Shown: positions 36,272 to 44,751 of the stretch, in pieces | Layout: each line of letters begins with the position of its first letter | Numbering within the stretch: the first letter of the stretch is position 1 | NCBI RefSeq assembly: GCF_965263005.1 | Contig: NZ_OZ253579.1 | Location: 1,054,001-1,118,000, forward strand | Length of the DNA: 64,000 nucleotides | Origin: Rariloculus sp965263005 | GTDB taxonomy: Bacteria > Pseudomonadota > Gammaproteobacteria > Steroidobacterales > Rariloculaceae | Reading direction: 5' to 3' | Made by a program: the position numbers and the translations under genes | Notes under the pieces: model-generated | The model's input: the letters and a program-made list of their open reading frames with translations, nothing else | The model's database searches: none | What the model was told of the DNA's origin: nothing

Positions 36272-36811
36272 ATGAGCCGGCTAAAGCAGTTCTACACCAG
36301 AGAGGTCGTGCCGAAGCTGCTCGAGCGGCTCGAGATCTCAAACGTCATGGCGGTGCCCCGCATCTCGAAGATCACCCTGAATATGGGTGTGGGAGAAGCG
36401 CTCGCGGATCGCAAGATCCTCGAGCACGCGATCGGCGATCTGACGCGCATTGCCGGGCAAAAGCCCGTGACCTGCCTCGCGCGCCGATCCGTGGCGAGCT
36501 TCAAGGTTCGGGAAGGCTTTCCGATCGGCTGCAAGGTGACACTGCGCAGGCAGCGCATGTACGAGTTTCTCGATCGGCTGATCCATGTGGCGATCCCCCG
36601 TATCCGTGATTTTCGCGGGTTCTCCGCCCGATCCTTCGACGGTCGAGGCAATTTCAGCATAGGTGTCAAGGAGCAAATCATCTTTCCCGAGATCGACTAC
36701 GATCAGGTCGACGCCATTCGCGGATTGGATATTGCGATTACTACGACAGCGGAAGACGATGCCGGTGGCAGGGCATTGCTCGAGGCATTCAGTTTTCCGC
36801 TGAGAAACTGA
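36272..36811 (+). CDS. rplE: 50S ribosomal protein L5
   Basis: The product has 179 residues, as in E. coli. ATG 36272 gives MSRLKQFYTREVVPKLL. KITLNMGVGEA, FRGFSARSFDGRGNFSIGVKEQIIFPEID and the C-terminus are conserved. It binds 5S rRNA. The longer frame inside rplX is a shadow. Confidence 0.98.
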   Translation: MSRLKQFYTREVVPKLLERLEISNVMAVPRISKITLNMGVGEALADRKILEHAIGDLTRIAGQKPVTCLARRSVASFKVREGFPIGCKVTLRRQRMYEFLDRLIHVAIPRIRDFRGFSARSFDGRGNFSIGVKEQIIFPEIDYDQVDAIRGLDIAITTTAEDDAGGRALLEAFSFPLRN

Positions 36812-36826
36812 CTCAGGGAGCGCTTG

Positions 36827-37132
36827 ATGGCAAAGAAATCGATGATCGCAAGGCAGAGCAAGCGGTTGCGCACCGTGCAGCGATACGCTGCGAAGCGCGA
36901 GAAGCTGCGCAAGATCGCTCGCGATCCGCGTTCGTCCGACGAGCAGAAGCTGGCCGCACAGCTGGGTCTGCAGGCGCTGCCTCGCAACGCGAGTCCCGTG
37001 CGCCTGAGAAGCCGGTGCGCGATATCGGGAAGACCGCACGGCTTTTATCGGAAGTTTGGCCTCGCGCGCAACAAGCTTCGGGAAGCCACGATGCGCGGCG
37101 AGATCCCGGGTCTGTCGAAGGCGAGCTGGTAG
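36827..37132 (+). CDS. rpsN: 30S ribosomal protein S14 (zinc-free long type)
   Basis: The product has 101 residues, as in E. coli. ATG 36827 is preferred over the adjacent TTG 36824. The region CAISGRPHGFYRKFGLARNKLRE lacks the CxxC pairs of the zinc form, so this is the C-minus type. It is a 30S head protein. Confidence 0.98.
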   Translation: MAKKSMIARQSKRLRTVQRYAAKREKLRKIARDPRSSDEQKLAAQLGLQALPRNASPVRLRSRCAISGRPHGFYRKFGLARNKLREATMRGEIPGLSKASW

Positions 37133-37148
37133 GCGGGAGGATAGTCCG

Positions 37149-37544
37149 GTGAGTATGAACGACCCGATCTCGGATCTGCTGACGCGGATCAGAAACGGCC
37201 AGAAGGCCCGCAAGGTCTCGGTGTCGTTGCCCGCCTCCAAGGTGAAGCTCGCGATCGCCGAAGTCCTGGAGCGCGAAGGCTACGTCAGCGGTGTGTCGAC
37301 CGAAGAAGACGGCGTCAAGAAGACGATGACGGTCGAGCTCAAGTACTACGAGAACGAGCCGGTCATCGAGCGCATCGAGCGCGTGAGCCGGCCGGGGCTC
37401 AGGTTATATGTCAGCACGGACAAGTTGCCCAAGGTTCAGGGTGGTTTGGGCGTTGCAATCATTTCGACGTCGAGCGGAGTGATGACCGACCGCGAAGCCC
37501 GAGCGACGCGCCGCGGCGGCGAAGTCCTGTGTGTCATTTCCTGA
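37149..37544 (+). CDS. rpsH: 30S ribosomal protein S8
   Basis: The product has 131 residues (130 in E. coli). GTG 37149 is chosen because GGGAGGA lies 7-8 bases upstream and it restores the usual MSMNDPISDLLTRIRNG. The C-terminal GVMTDREARATRRGGEVLC is intact. In E. coli S8 represses the spc operon. Confidence 0.96.
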   Translation: MSMNDPISDLLTRIRNGQKARKVSVSLPASKVKLAIAEVLEREGYVSGVSTEEDGVKKTMTVELKYYENEPVIERIERVSRPGLRLYVSTDKLPKVQGGLGVAIISTSSGVMTDREARATRRGGEVLCVIS

Positions 37545-37562
37545 TGCGGCAGTGATAGAGAC

Positions 37563-38096
37563 ATGTCGAGAATAGCTAAACGCCCCGTCGATCTCGTCAA
37601 GGACACTACAGCCGAGATCGAGGGTCAGGCATTGACGGTCAAGGGACCGAAAGGCAGCCTGGCGCTCGATATCAATCGCGAGGTCGAAGTCAAACACCAA
37701 GGCGGGAGCCTGTCCGTGGCCGCACGCTCGGGCAGCCGTTTCGCCAACGCTGTCGCGGGCACGACGCGCGCGCTGATTGCGAATATGGTGACGGGCGTCA
37801 GCGCCGGGTTCGAGCGCAAGCTGCAGCTGGTCGGTGTCGGCTATCGCGCCCAGGCCAAGGAGGGGAAGATCACACTCTCGTTGGGATTTTCCCATCCGGT
37901 CGAGTATGTCGCGCCCGACGGCGTGACAGTCGAAACGCCGAGCCTGACCGAAATACTCGTGAAGGGGATCGACCGCCAGCGCGTCGGTCAGGTGGCTGCC
38001 GAGCTCAGAGGCTTTCGGCCGCCGGAACCTTACAAGGGCAAAGGCGTCCGTTATTCGGATGAGCGCATCGTTCTGCGCGAAGCCAAGAAGAAGTAA
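37563..38096 (+). CDS. rplF: 50S ribosomal protein L6
   Basis: The product has 177 residues, as in E. coli. The N-terminal MSRIAKRPVDL, central GVGYRAQAKEGKITLSLGFSHP and C-terminal RPPEPYKGKGVRYSDE are conserved. It lies near the sarcin-ricin loop and factor-binding site. Confidence 0.98.
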   Translation: MSRIAKRPVDLVKDTTAEIEGQALTVKGPKGSLALDINREVEVKHQGGSLSVAARSGSRFANAVAGTTRALIANMVTGVSAGFERKLQLVGVGYRAQAKEGKITLSLGFSHPVEYVAPDGVTVETPSLTEILVKGIDRQRVGQVAAELRGFRPPEPYKGKGVRYSDERIVLREAKKK

Positions 38097-38105
38097 GGAA
38101 CGCCG

Positions 38106-38459
38106 ATGGACAAGAAGACGAAACGTCAACGCCGGGCGCGCCGTACGCGGGCAAGAATCGCGCGGCAGGGCATGCACCGCTTGTGCATACACCGCACGCC
38201 GAGACACATCTACGCGCAGATTACCGATCCCGCCGGAGCACAGACGCTCGCAAGCGCATCTACAATCAACAAGGAGCTTCGCGAGACGCTGAAAGGCACG
38301 GGGAACAGGGAGGCCGCCGCCGCGGTCGGCCGGTCGATCGCCGAGCGGGCGAAGGAGCAGGGCGTCGAGCGGGTCGCGTTCGACCGCTCGGGGTTCAAGT
38401 ATCACGGCCGGGTCAAGGCGCTTGCCGAGGCGGCGCGTGAAGCCGGCTTGCGAATTTAG
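38106..38459 (+). CDS. rplR: 50S ribosomal protein L18
   Basis: The product has 117 residues, as in E. coli. It has a basic N-terminus (KKTKRQRRARRTRARI), then LCIHRTPRHIYAQI and the C-terminal FDRSGFKYHGRVKALAEAARE. It binds 5S rRNA with L5. Confidence 0.98.
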   Translation: MDKKTKRQRRARRTRARIARQGMHRLCIHRTPRHIYAQITDPAGAQTLASASTINKELRETLKGTGNREAAAAVGRSIAERAKEQGVERVAFDRSGFKYHGRVKALAEAAREAGLRI

Positions 38460-38487
38460 TCGCGGCGCGACAGTCAGAGTCAGATAA

Positions 38488-38991
38488 ATGGCAACCGAAG
38501 AATTCCAGGAAAAGCTCGTCGCAGTCAATCGGGTGGCGAAGGTCGTCAAGGGCGGCCGGCAGTTCGGCTTCACGGCGCTCACTGTGGTCGGCGACGGCAA
38601 TGGTCGCGTCGGCTACGGCTATGGCAAGGCCCGTGAGCTTCCGCTCGCTATTCAGAAATCCATGCAGGCGGCGCGCAAGAACCTGCGAACGATCAACCTG
38701 AAACGGGCGACGCTGCAGTACGAACTGCGCGGCCGGCACGGCGCGACGCGCGTGTTCATGCAGCCGGCCTCGGAAGGCACCGGTATCATCGCCGGCGGTG
38801 CGATGCGCGCCGTGTTCGAGTGCGCCGGAGTGCGCAACGTTCTTGCGAAGAGTTACGGTTCCAGAAATCCGATCAATCTCGTCAGGGCGACGCTGAACGC
38901 GCTTGAGCACATGCGTTCGCCGCAGGAAATCGCGGCCAAGCGCGGCAAGACGGTCGAGGAAATACTCGGCGCAGAGGACGGCAGTGGCTAA
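38488..38991 (+). CDS. rpsE: 30S ribosomal protein S5
   Basis: The product has 167 residues, as in E. coli. LVAVNRVAKVVKGGRQFGFTAL and VGDGNGRVGYGYGKARELP are conserved, and GSRNPINLVRATL follows. It shapes decoding fidelity with S4. Its 3' end overlaps rpmD by 8 bases. Confidence 0.98.
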   Translation: MATEEFQEKLVAVNRVAKVVKGGRQFGFTALTVVGDGNGRVGYGYGKARELPLAIQKSMQAARKNLRTINLKRATLQYELRGRHGATRVFMQPASEGTGIIAGGAMRAVFECAGVRNVLAKSYGSRNPINLVRATLNALEHMRSPQEIAAKRGKTVEEILGAEDGSG

Positions 38992-39175
38992 GAAGGCGAA
39001 GCAGCTCAAGCTCACGCTGCTGAAAAGCAAGTATCACCGAAAGCCCGGGCACGCCGAGTGCGTGAGCGGCCTGGGTCTGCGTAGACGGCACCAGACCGTA
39101 ACGGTCGTCGATACGCCTGAAAACAGGGGCATGATCCGCAAGGTCGGCTACCTGTTGCAGGTCGAGGAAGTCTGA
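38984..39175 (+). CDS. rpmD: 50S ribosomal protein L30
   Basis: The product has 63 residues (59 in E. coli) from a GTG start with AGAGGA upstream, overlapping rpsE by 8 bases. KQLKLTLLKSKYHRKPGHAE and HQTVTVVDTPENRGMIRKVGYLL match L30. The longer frame reading back into rpsE is rejected. Confidence 0.95.
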   Translation: MAKKAKQLKLTLLKSKYHRKPGHAECVSGLGLRRRHQTVTVVDTPENRGMIRKVGYLLQVEEV

Positions 39176-39176
39176 C

Positions 39177-39608
39177 GTGCGCTTGAACACACTGAAGCCC
39201 GCTCGCGGCAGCCGCCGCGCGGCGAAGCGATTGGGCCGGGGGGCGTCGGCCGGTCAGGGCAAGACGGCCGGTCGCGGCACGAAGGGCCAGCACTCGCGCG
39301 CCGGCGGCTATCACAAGACGGGCTTCGAGGGCGGCCAGATGCCGTTGCAGCGGCGCTTGCCGAAAGTCGGATTCGTGGCGAGACGCTCAAGATTGCTTGC
39401 CGAAGTCCGAGTGCACGAGCTCGGCCGATTCGGCGATCAAAGTGTGGACCTCGCGGCGCTCAAGGCTGCGCACCTGATTCCGAGGCACGCTGAGCGCGCG
39501 AAGATTTTTTCCTCCGGCTCGCTCGATAAGCCCGTCAAGGTGGTCGGAGTGAAAGTGACGCCAGGTGCGAGAAAGATCATTGAGGCCGCAGGGGGCAGCG
39601 TAGAGTAG
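39177..39608 (+). CDS. rplO: 50S ribosomal protein L15
   Basis: The product has 143 residues (144 in E. coli), GTG start one base after rpmD. The Gly/Arg-rich N-terminus with GRGASAGQGKTAGRGTKGQ and RAGGYHKTGFEGGQMPLQRRLPK is typical. It is a late-assembly 50S protein, and secY follows 2 bases later. Confidence 0.97.
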   Translation: MRLNTLKPARGSRRAAKRLGRGASAGQGKTAGRGTKGQHSRAGGYHKTGFEGGQMPLQRRLPKVGFVARRSRLLAEVRVHELGRFGDQSVDLAALKAAHLIPRHAERAKIFSSGSLDKPVKVVGVKVTPGARKIIEAAGGSVE

Positions 39609-39610
39609 GT

Positions 39611-40945
39611 ATGGCGAAGGCAGGCAGCAATCCAGCGGCAATGTTGGGCGACGCGGCGCGCTTCGGCGAGCTGCGCCAGCGTCTGGCGTTTTTGGTCGGA
39701 GCGCTCGTCGTGTATCGGGTCGGCACGTTCATACCCGTGCCGGGAATCGATCCAATCGCGCTCGAGCAGTTCTTCGAAGCCCAGTCAGGCACGATCCTGA
39801 GCATGTTCAACATGTTCTCGGGCGGCGCGCTGGAGCGCCTGTCGATTTTCGCGCTCGGCATCATGCCGTACATTTCAGCCTCCATCATCATGCAGATGGC
39901 GACGCACGTCGTGCCGACACTGGGTCAATTACGCAAGGAAGGCGAGTCGGGACGGCGCAAGATTACCCAATACACACGGTACGGGACGGTCGTGCTGTCG
40001 ACGTTCCAGGCCATGGCCGCAGCGACGGCGCTACAGAATCAGGGGGTGGTGCTCAATCCCGGTACCGGCTTCGTGCTGACGGCTGCCGTGACGCTGGTGA
40101 CCGGCACCATGTTCCTGATGTGGCTCGGCGAGCAGATCACGGAGCGCGGCGTCGGCAACGGGATATCGATGATCATACTGTCGAGCATTCTGTCCGGACT
40201 GCCTTCGGCGATCGGCGGAACATTGGAGCTGGTCAATACCGGAGGCATGAATCCCGCGATGCCGATGATACTCGGCATTCTTGTCCTCGGCGTGACCGGC
40301 TTCGTCGTGTTCATGGAGCGGGCGCAGCGGCGTATTACCGTGAACTACGCCAAGCGCCAGCAGGGCAGGCGGATGTACGCGGGTCAAACGAGCCATCTGC
40401 CGTTCAAGATCAACATGTCTGGCGTAATCCCGCCGATTTTCGCGTCGAGCCTGATACTTTTCCCGGCGACGATCGCAAGCTGGTTCGGGACGGCCGAGGC
40501 CGTCTCGTGGCTGCAGCGTCTGGCCGCGAGCCTGGCGCCGGGGCAGCCGGTATACATACTGCTATATGCCGCGCTCATCATGTTCTTCTGCTTTTTCTAT
40601 ACCGCCCTCGTATTCAATTCTCGAGAAACGGCCGACAACCTGAAACGTTCGGGCGCCTTCATACCGGGGATCAGGCCGGGTGAGCAGACCTCCAAATATA
40701 TCGATAAAGTGCTGACTCGACTGACGTTCTGGGGTGCGATCTACATCACGGGCGTGTGCCTGATGCCGGAGTTCATGATTCTGCAGTTCAACGTGCCGTT
40801 CTATTTTGGCGGGACGTCGTTGCTGATCATCGTTGTCGTGTCGATGGATTTCATGGCGCAACTGCAGGCGCACATGATGACGCATCAATACGAGGGCCTG
40901 ATGAAGAAGGCCAACCTCAAAGGCTATGGCGGACGTCGGAGCTAG
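39611..40945 (+). CDS. secY: preprotein translocase subunit SecY
   Basis: The product is a 444-residue (443 in E. coli) channel protein with ten hydrophobic segments. The plug and hinge area FNMFSGGALERLSIFALGIMPYISASI and the cytoplasmic loop RPGEQTSKYIDKVLTRLT, which contacts SecA and the ribosome, are conserved. Its partner SecE is encoded at 13979. SecG is not in the window. Confidence 0.98.
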   Translation: MAKAGSNPAAMLGDAARFGELRQRLAFLVGALVVYRVGTFIPVPGIDPIALEQFFEAQSGTILSMFNMFSGGALERLSIFALGIMPYISASIIMQMATHVVPTLGQLRKEGESGRRKITQYTRYGTVVLSTFQAMAAATALQNQGVVLNPGTGFVLTAAVTLVTGTMFLMWLGEQITERGVGNGISMIILSSILSGLPSAIGGTLELVNTGGMNPAMPMILGILVLGVTGFVVFMERAQRRITVNYAKRQQGRRMYAGQTSHLPFKINMSGVIPPIFASSLILFPATIASWFGTAEAVSWLQRLAASLAPGQPVYILLYAALIMFFCFFYTALVFNSRETADNLKRSGAFIPGIRPGEQTSKYIDKVLTRLTFWGAIYITGVCLMPEFMILQFNVPFYFGGTSLLIIVVVSMDFMAQLQAHMMTHQYEGLMKKANLKGYGGRRS

Positions 40946-40965
40946 TGCGGCCGGGGAGTATCGAA

Positions 40966-41079
40966 ATGAAAGTCAGAGCATCGGTTCGAAAAATGTGTAG
41001 GAACTGCAAGATCGTCCGCCGCAACCGAGTGGTCCGGGTAATTTGCACGGATCCTCGTCACAAGCAGCGGCAGGGTTAG
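40966..41079 (+). CDS. rpmJ: 50S ribosomal protein L36
   Basis: The product has 37 residues: MKVRASVRKMCRNCKIVRR at the N-terminus and ICTDPRHKQRQG at the C-terminus. Cys11, Cys14, Cys27 and His32 form the zinc site, so this is the zinc form. GGGGAG lies upstream. It closes the spc group and precedes rpsM by 11 bases. Confidence 0.97.
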   Translation: MKVRASVRKMCRNCKIVRRNRVVRVICTDPRHKQRQG

Positions 41080-41090
41080 AGGGCTCGACG

Positions 41091-41447
41091 ATGGCACGAA
41101 TCGCAGGCATCAACATACCGGTGCACAAGCACATCGCGATCTCGCTGACGCAGATCCACGGACTCGGGCGCAGCCGGGCTCTGGCGGCCTGCAAGGCGGC
41201 CAATATCGATCCCGCGACTCCGGTCAAGGATCTCAGCGAGCCTGAGGTCGCCAAGCTCAGAGAGGCGATTTCCGGGGTCACGATCGAAGGCGATCTGCGC
41301 CGCGAGGTCGGCATGAACATCAAGCGGCTCATGGATCTGGGCTGTTATCGGGGGATACGCCACCGTCGCGGTCTTCCGAGCCGGGGTCAGCGGACGCGCA
41401 CGAATGCCCGGACACGAAAGGGTCCGCGCCGGCCGATCCGCAAGTAG
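41091..41447 (+). CDS. rpsM: 30S ribosomal protein S13
   Basis: The product has 118 residues, as in E. coli. ATG 41091 gives MARIAGINIPVHKHI; the longer frame overlaps rpmJ. LMDLGCYRGIRHRRGLPSRGQRT and the Lys/Arg-rich tail are present. It bridges to the 50S subunit and contacts P-site tRNA. Confidence 0.98.
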   Translation: MARIAGINIPVHKHIAISLTQIHGLGRSRALAACKAANIDPATPVKDLSEPEVAKLREAISGVTIEGDLRREVGMNIKRLMDLGCYRGIRHRRGLPSRGQRTRTNARTRKGPRRPIRK

Positions 41448-41461
41448 CGGCAGGAGTCAGT

Positions 41462-41851
41462 ATGGCTAAACAGCGAACCACAGCAAAGAAGAAGATCAAG
41501 CGGCAGATCCTCGATGCGGTCGCGCACATTCATGCTTCTTTCAACAATACGATCATTACGATCACGGACCGGCAGGGTAACGCCTTGTCCTGGGCAACTG
41601 CGGGCGGCTGCGGGTTCAAGGGGTCGCGGAAGAGTACCCCGTTCGCCGCCCAGGTCGCGGCCGAGAAGGCGGGCAACGTGGCCAAGGACTACGGCGTGAA
41701 GAACCTCGAGGTTCGCGTCAAGGGACCCGGGCCTGGCCGCGAATCGGCCGTTCGAGCGCTCAATGCGCTCGGCTTTCGGATTTCCCAGATCGAGGACGTG
41801 ACCCCGATTCCACACAACGGCTGCCGGCCACCGAAACGACGACGAGTCTGA
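41462..41851 (+). CDS. rpsK: 30S ribosomal protein S11
   Basis: The product has 129 residues, as in E. coli. HIHASFNNTIITITDRQGNALSWATAG and the C-terminal TPIPHNGCRPPKRRRV are highly conserved. It lies on the platform near the E site. Confidence 0.98.
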   Translation: MAKQRTTAKKKIKRQILDAVAHIHASFNNTIITITDRQGNALSWATAGGCGFKGSRKSTPFAAQVAAEKAGNVAKDYGVKNLEVRVKGPGPGRESAVRALNALGFRISQIEDVTPIPHNGCRPPKRRRV

Positions 41852-41862
41852 GCGGAAACGAA

Positions 41863-42483
41863 ATGGCGAGATACAGAGGTCCAACTTGCAAGCTTTCCCG
41901 GCGCGAAGGCACCGATCTTTTTCTCAAGAGCGGAATCAAGCCGCTCGAAGCGAAGTGCAAGCTAGAAGTGCCGCCCGGCGGCCCCGGGCAGCGGCGGCCC
42001 CGTGTGTCGGACTACGGTGTGCAACTGCGGGAAAAGCAGAAATTGCGCCGGATGTACGGCGTGCTCGAGAGGCAGTTCCGCAACTATTACAAGAAAGCAT
42101 CGAAGGTGAAGGGCTCGACGGGCGAGAATCTGCTCAGAATGCTCGAATCCCGTCTCGACAATGTCGTCTACCGAATGGGTTTCGCCTCGACGCGCGCGGA
42201 GGCCAGGCAGCTCGTCAGCCACCGCGGAATCGTGGTCAACGAACAGATCGTCAATATTCCCTCTTATCAGTTGAAGGCCGGAGACAAGGTGGCCGTGCGG
42301 CAGCGGGCCAAGGCGCAGACCAGAATCCAGGCCGCGCTAGATATCGCCGGACAGGTCGGCTTTCCTGAATGGGTCGAGGTTGACGACAAAAAAATGGAGG
42401 GTACTCTAAAGGCCCTCCCCGAACGCGACGAAATCCTTCCGGATATCAATGAGAATCTGGTCGTCGAGCTGTACTCCAAGTAA
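41863..42483 (+). CDS. rpsD: 30S ribosomal protein S4
   Basis: The product has 206 residues, as in E. coli. MARYRGPTCKLSRREGTDLFLKSG, YGLQLREKQ-like YGVQLREKQKLRRMYG and the S4 RNA-binding domain ASTRAEARQLVSHRGIVVN are present. In E. coli S4 represses the alpha operon. Confidence 0.98.
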   Translation: MARYRGPTCKLSRREGTDLFLKSGIKPLEAKCKLEVPPGGPGQRRPRVSDYGVQLREKQKLRRMYGVLERQFRNYYKKASKVKGSTGENLLRMLESRLDNVVYRMGFASTRAEARQLVSHRGIVVNEQIVNIPSYQLKAGDKVAVRQRAKAQTRIQAALDIAGQVGFPEWVEVDDKKMEGTLKALPERDEILPDINENLVVELYSK

Positions 42484-42500
42484 CGCGAGGAAAATCTCAG

Positions 42501-43511
42501 ATGCAGGGATCAGCGACTGATTTCTTGAAGCCGCGGGCGGTTAAGGTCCAACCGCTCGGACTGAACAGAGCCCGGGTCACGGTCGAGCCGTTCGAACGCG
42601 GTTTCGGTCATACGCTCGGCAACGCGCTGCGCCGGATTCTCTTGTCTTCAATGCCCGGTGCGGCCATAGTCGAAGCGGAGATTCAGGGCGTGCTCCACGA
42701 GTACACGAGCATCGAGGGCGTGCAGGAAGACGTCGTCGATATCCTGCTCAACCTCAAGGCTGTCGCAATCAAAATGCACTCGCGCGACGAAGCGGAGTTG
42801 ACGCTGGCGAAGAAAGGCCCGGGGCCCGTTCTGGCCGGAGACATCGTCTGCGACCACGACATCGAGATCGTCAACCCGGATCTCGTCATCGCCAACCTGA
42901 CCAAGGCCGGCGAGCTGCGCGCGTTTCTCAAGGTCGCCCAAGGCCGCGGCTATCATCCTGCGACTCAGGTGGCGACGTTCGAGGAGCAGACGCGGCCGAT
43001 CGGCCGATTGCAGCTCGATGCCTCGTTCACGCCGATACGCCGCGTGACCTACGGCGTCGAGAGCGCGCGCGTCGAGCAAAGGACCAACCTCGACAAGCTG
43101 ATCATCGACATCGAGACCAACGGCACGATCGATGCCGAAGATGCGATCCGGCGTGCTGGCGGCATACTGAAAAACCAGCTTGACGTTTTCATCGACTTGC
43201 AGAGCGACGGCGAACCCGGATACGGCCACGCAGAGACGCATGTGGCCCCGATCCTCATGAGACCGGTCGACGAGCTTGAGCTGACTGTTCGATCCGCGAA
43301 CTGCCTCAAGGCGGAAAGCATCAACTATGTCGGAGATCTCGTGCAGCGCACGGAAGTGGAGCTGCTGCGCACACCGAATCTCGGCAAGAAATCCCTGACG
43401 GAAATCAAGGAAGTGCTCGAGCGGCACGGCCTCGCCCTCGGCACGCGCCTGGACAACTGGCCGCCGGTCGCGTTGCGTGCGGCTGACGAGCCGACGCCGC
43501 TGGTGTTCTAG
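42501..43511 (+). CDS. rpoA: RNA polymerase alpha subunit
   Basis: The product has 336 residues (329 in E. coli). The N-terminal dimerisation domain includes VTVEPFERGFGHTLGNALRRILLSSMPG; the C-terminal domain includes LRSANCLKAE-like VRSANCLKAESINYVGDLVQRTE and TPNLGKKSLTEIKEVL, which bind UP elements and activators. It assembles the beta and beta' subunits. Confidence 0.99.
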   Translation: MQGSATDFLKPRAVKVQPLGLNRARVTVEPFERGFGHTLGNALRRILLSSMPGAAIVEAEIQGVLHEYTSIEGVQEDVVDILLNLKAVAIKMHSRDEAELTLAKKGPGPVLAGDIVCDHDIEIVNPDLVIANLTKAGELRAFLKVAQGRGYHPATQVATFEEQTRPIGRLQLDASFTPIRRVTYGVESARVEQRTNLDKLIIDIETNGTIDAEDAIRRAGGILKNQLDVFIDLQSDGEPGYGHAETHVAPILMRPVDELELTVRSANCLKAESINYVGDLVQRTEVELLRTPNLGKKSLTEIKEVLERHGLALGTRLDNWPPVALRAADEPTPLVF

Positions 43512-43526
43512 GCAGGCTGCGAGACT

Positions 43527-43928
43527 ATGCGTCACCGGAAATCTGGCCGTAAGCTCGGCAGGACATCGGCGCATCGCAAGGCGATGTACCGCAATCTTGC
43601 CGCGTCCCTGCTGCGGCACGAAACGATCAGGACGACGTTGCCGAAGGCCAAGGAGCTCAGGCGCGTCGTCGAGCCGTTGATCACGCTCGCGAAGCACGGC
43701 GGTGAAAGTTCCGACGATGCCGTGCACCGCCGCCGGCTCGCGTTTTCGAGACTCAGGGACGAGGTCGCTGTCGGCAAGCTGTTCACTGAGCTCGGGCCGC
43801 GTTTCAAGGATCGGCCGGGCGGGTATCTGAGGATTCTCAAGATTGGCCGTCGGGCCGGTGACTGCGCGCCGATGGCCGTGGTTCAGTTGCTCGATCAGCC
43901 GGCAAACGAAGAGTCGCCCTCGCCGTAG
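43527..43928 (+). CDS. rplQ: 50S ribosomal protein L17
   Basis: The product has 133 residues (127 in E. coli). MRHRKSGRKLGRTSAHRKAMYRNLAAS and GPRFKDRPGGYLRILKIG-RRAGDCAPMA are conserved. It is the last gene of the ribosomal block. The next gene is convergent; only a weak ACAAGA/TCTTGT inverted repeat lies between. Confidence 0.98.
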   Translation: MRHRKSGRKLGRTSAHRKAMYRNLAASLLRHETIRTTLPKAKELRRVVEPLITLAKHGGESSDDAVHRRRLAFSRLRDEVAVGKLFTELGPRFKDRPGGYLRILKIGRRAGDCAPMAVVQLLDQPANEESPSP

Positions 43929-43970
43929 AGAGCGCCAGGACAAGAGGTCCGGACGCTTCGTCTTGTGCAG

Positions 43971-44708
43971 TCAGCGCCCTTGTTCGCCTCGCTTCTCTCG
44001 TCGGCGTTGCCGCCAGCGCTGGCGCGGCCGGCGCAAAGTCAGTTTCTGCCAGGGCACCCGAATCCAGCGCGCGATGCGCTCGAGCCATAGCGGCCGGTAA
44101 CGCGCGGCATCGTCGGACGAAAGCGTTCCCGTGTTCGACCGGTATTTCAGCTTGATCCATGCGTTCAGGTCGAGTTGCCGGAACCATGCGAACCGTTTGC
44201 TGTTCCAGGCGCCAGCCGGGCTCTTCTTCAGGCAGGCGACCCCGAAGTCGATGATGTAAGGACGCTCGCCCGGACCGACGAGAACGTTGTCCTTGCGCTT
44301 GAGATCGCCGTGCGCGATGCCGGCCTCGTGCATTGCGGTGATCGTATCGAGCAGGTCGGCGAAGAACCGCTCGCGGTCCTTGAGATACGGCTCGTATTCC
44401 CGGAGCGACGGTCCGGCGATCGATTCGAGCACGAGACAACGGCCGTCGATGAGTCCGTATGACTCGGGGACTCCGGCGATATCCTCGAGCCGCTCGTACA
44501 TCGTCTGCTCGCGTCTCAGCGCCTGTATGCCGAACATGCTCAGCGGAAACGACCTGTGGGGACGCTTGACGACGACATCGCCGAGCGGGCCTGTGTAGCG
44601 GTGCACAGTGGCCTGGTATCCCTGGCCGAGCAGCTCGCCGGGACGCATCTCAAGCTCGGCGCGGAGCCAGGTCTTGAGCGCCATGCGCCGCGCGGCGTCG
44701 GCCTTCAT
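43971..44708 (-). CDS. RIO/WaaP-like protein kinase
   Basis: The product has 245 residues from ATG 44708; GTG 44735 would add nine. Kinase features are GQGYQATVHRY as a glycine loop, VVVKRP with the ATP Lys, the catalytic loop HGDLKRKDNVLV (HxDxxxxN) and IDFGVA (DFG). The small size and HGDLK loop resemble RIO-type kinases and LPS-core (WaaP/KdkA) kinases. The target could be a sugar on lipopolysaccharide or a protein. The C-terminus is very basic. It lies just downstream of the membrane methyltransferase gene on the same strand. Confidence 0.75.
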   Translation of the reverse strand: MKADAARRMALKTWLRAELEMRPGELLGQGYQATVHRYTGPLGDVVVKRPHRSFPLSMFGIQALRREQTMYERLEDIAGVPESYGLIDGRCLVLESIAGPSLREYEPYLKDRERFFADLLDTITAMHEAGIAHGDLKRKDNVLVGPGERPYIIDFGVACLKKSPAGAWNSKRFAWFRQLDLNAWIKLKYRSNTGTLSSDDAARYRPLWLERIARWIRVPWQKLTLRRPRQRWRQRRREKRGEQGR

Positions 44709-44751
44709 CGCCGTGCCAGCCGCCCGGGAAGGCACAAGTCCATGACACCGG

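Noticed and set aside
43940..43967. Terminator between rplQ and the kinase gene
   Set aside because: The ACAAGA/TCTTGT arms are short, the loop is long and no T-tract follows, so it was not listed as a terminator.
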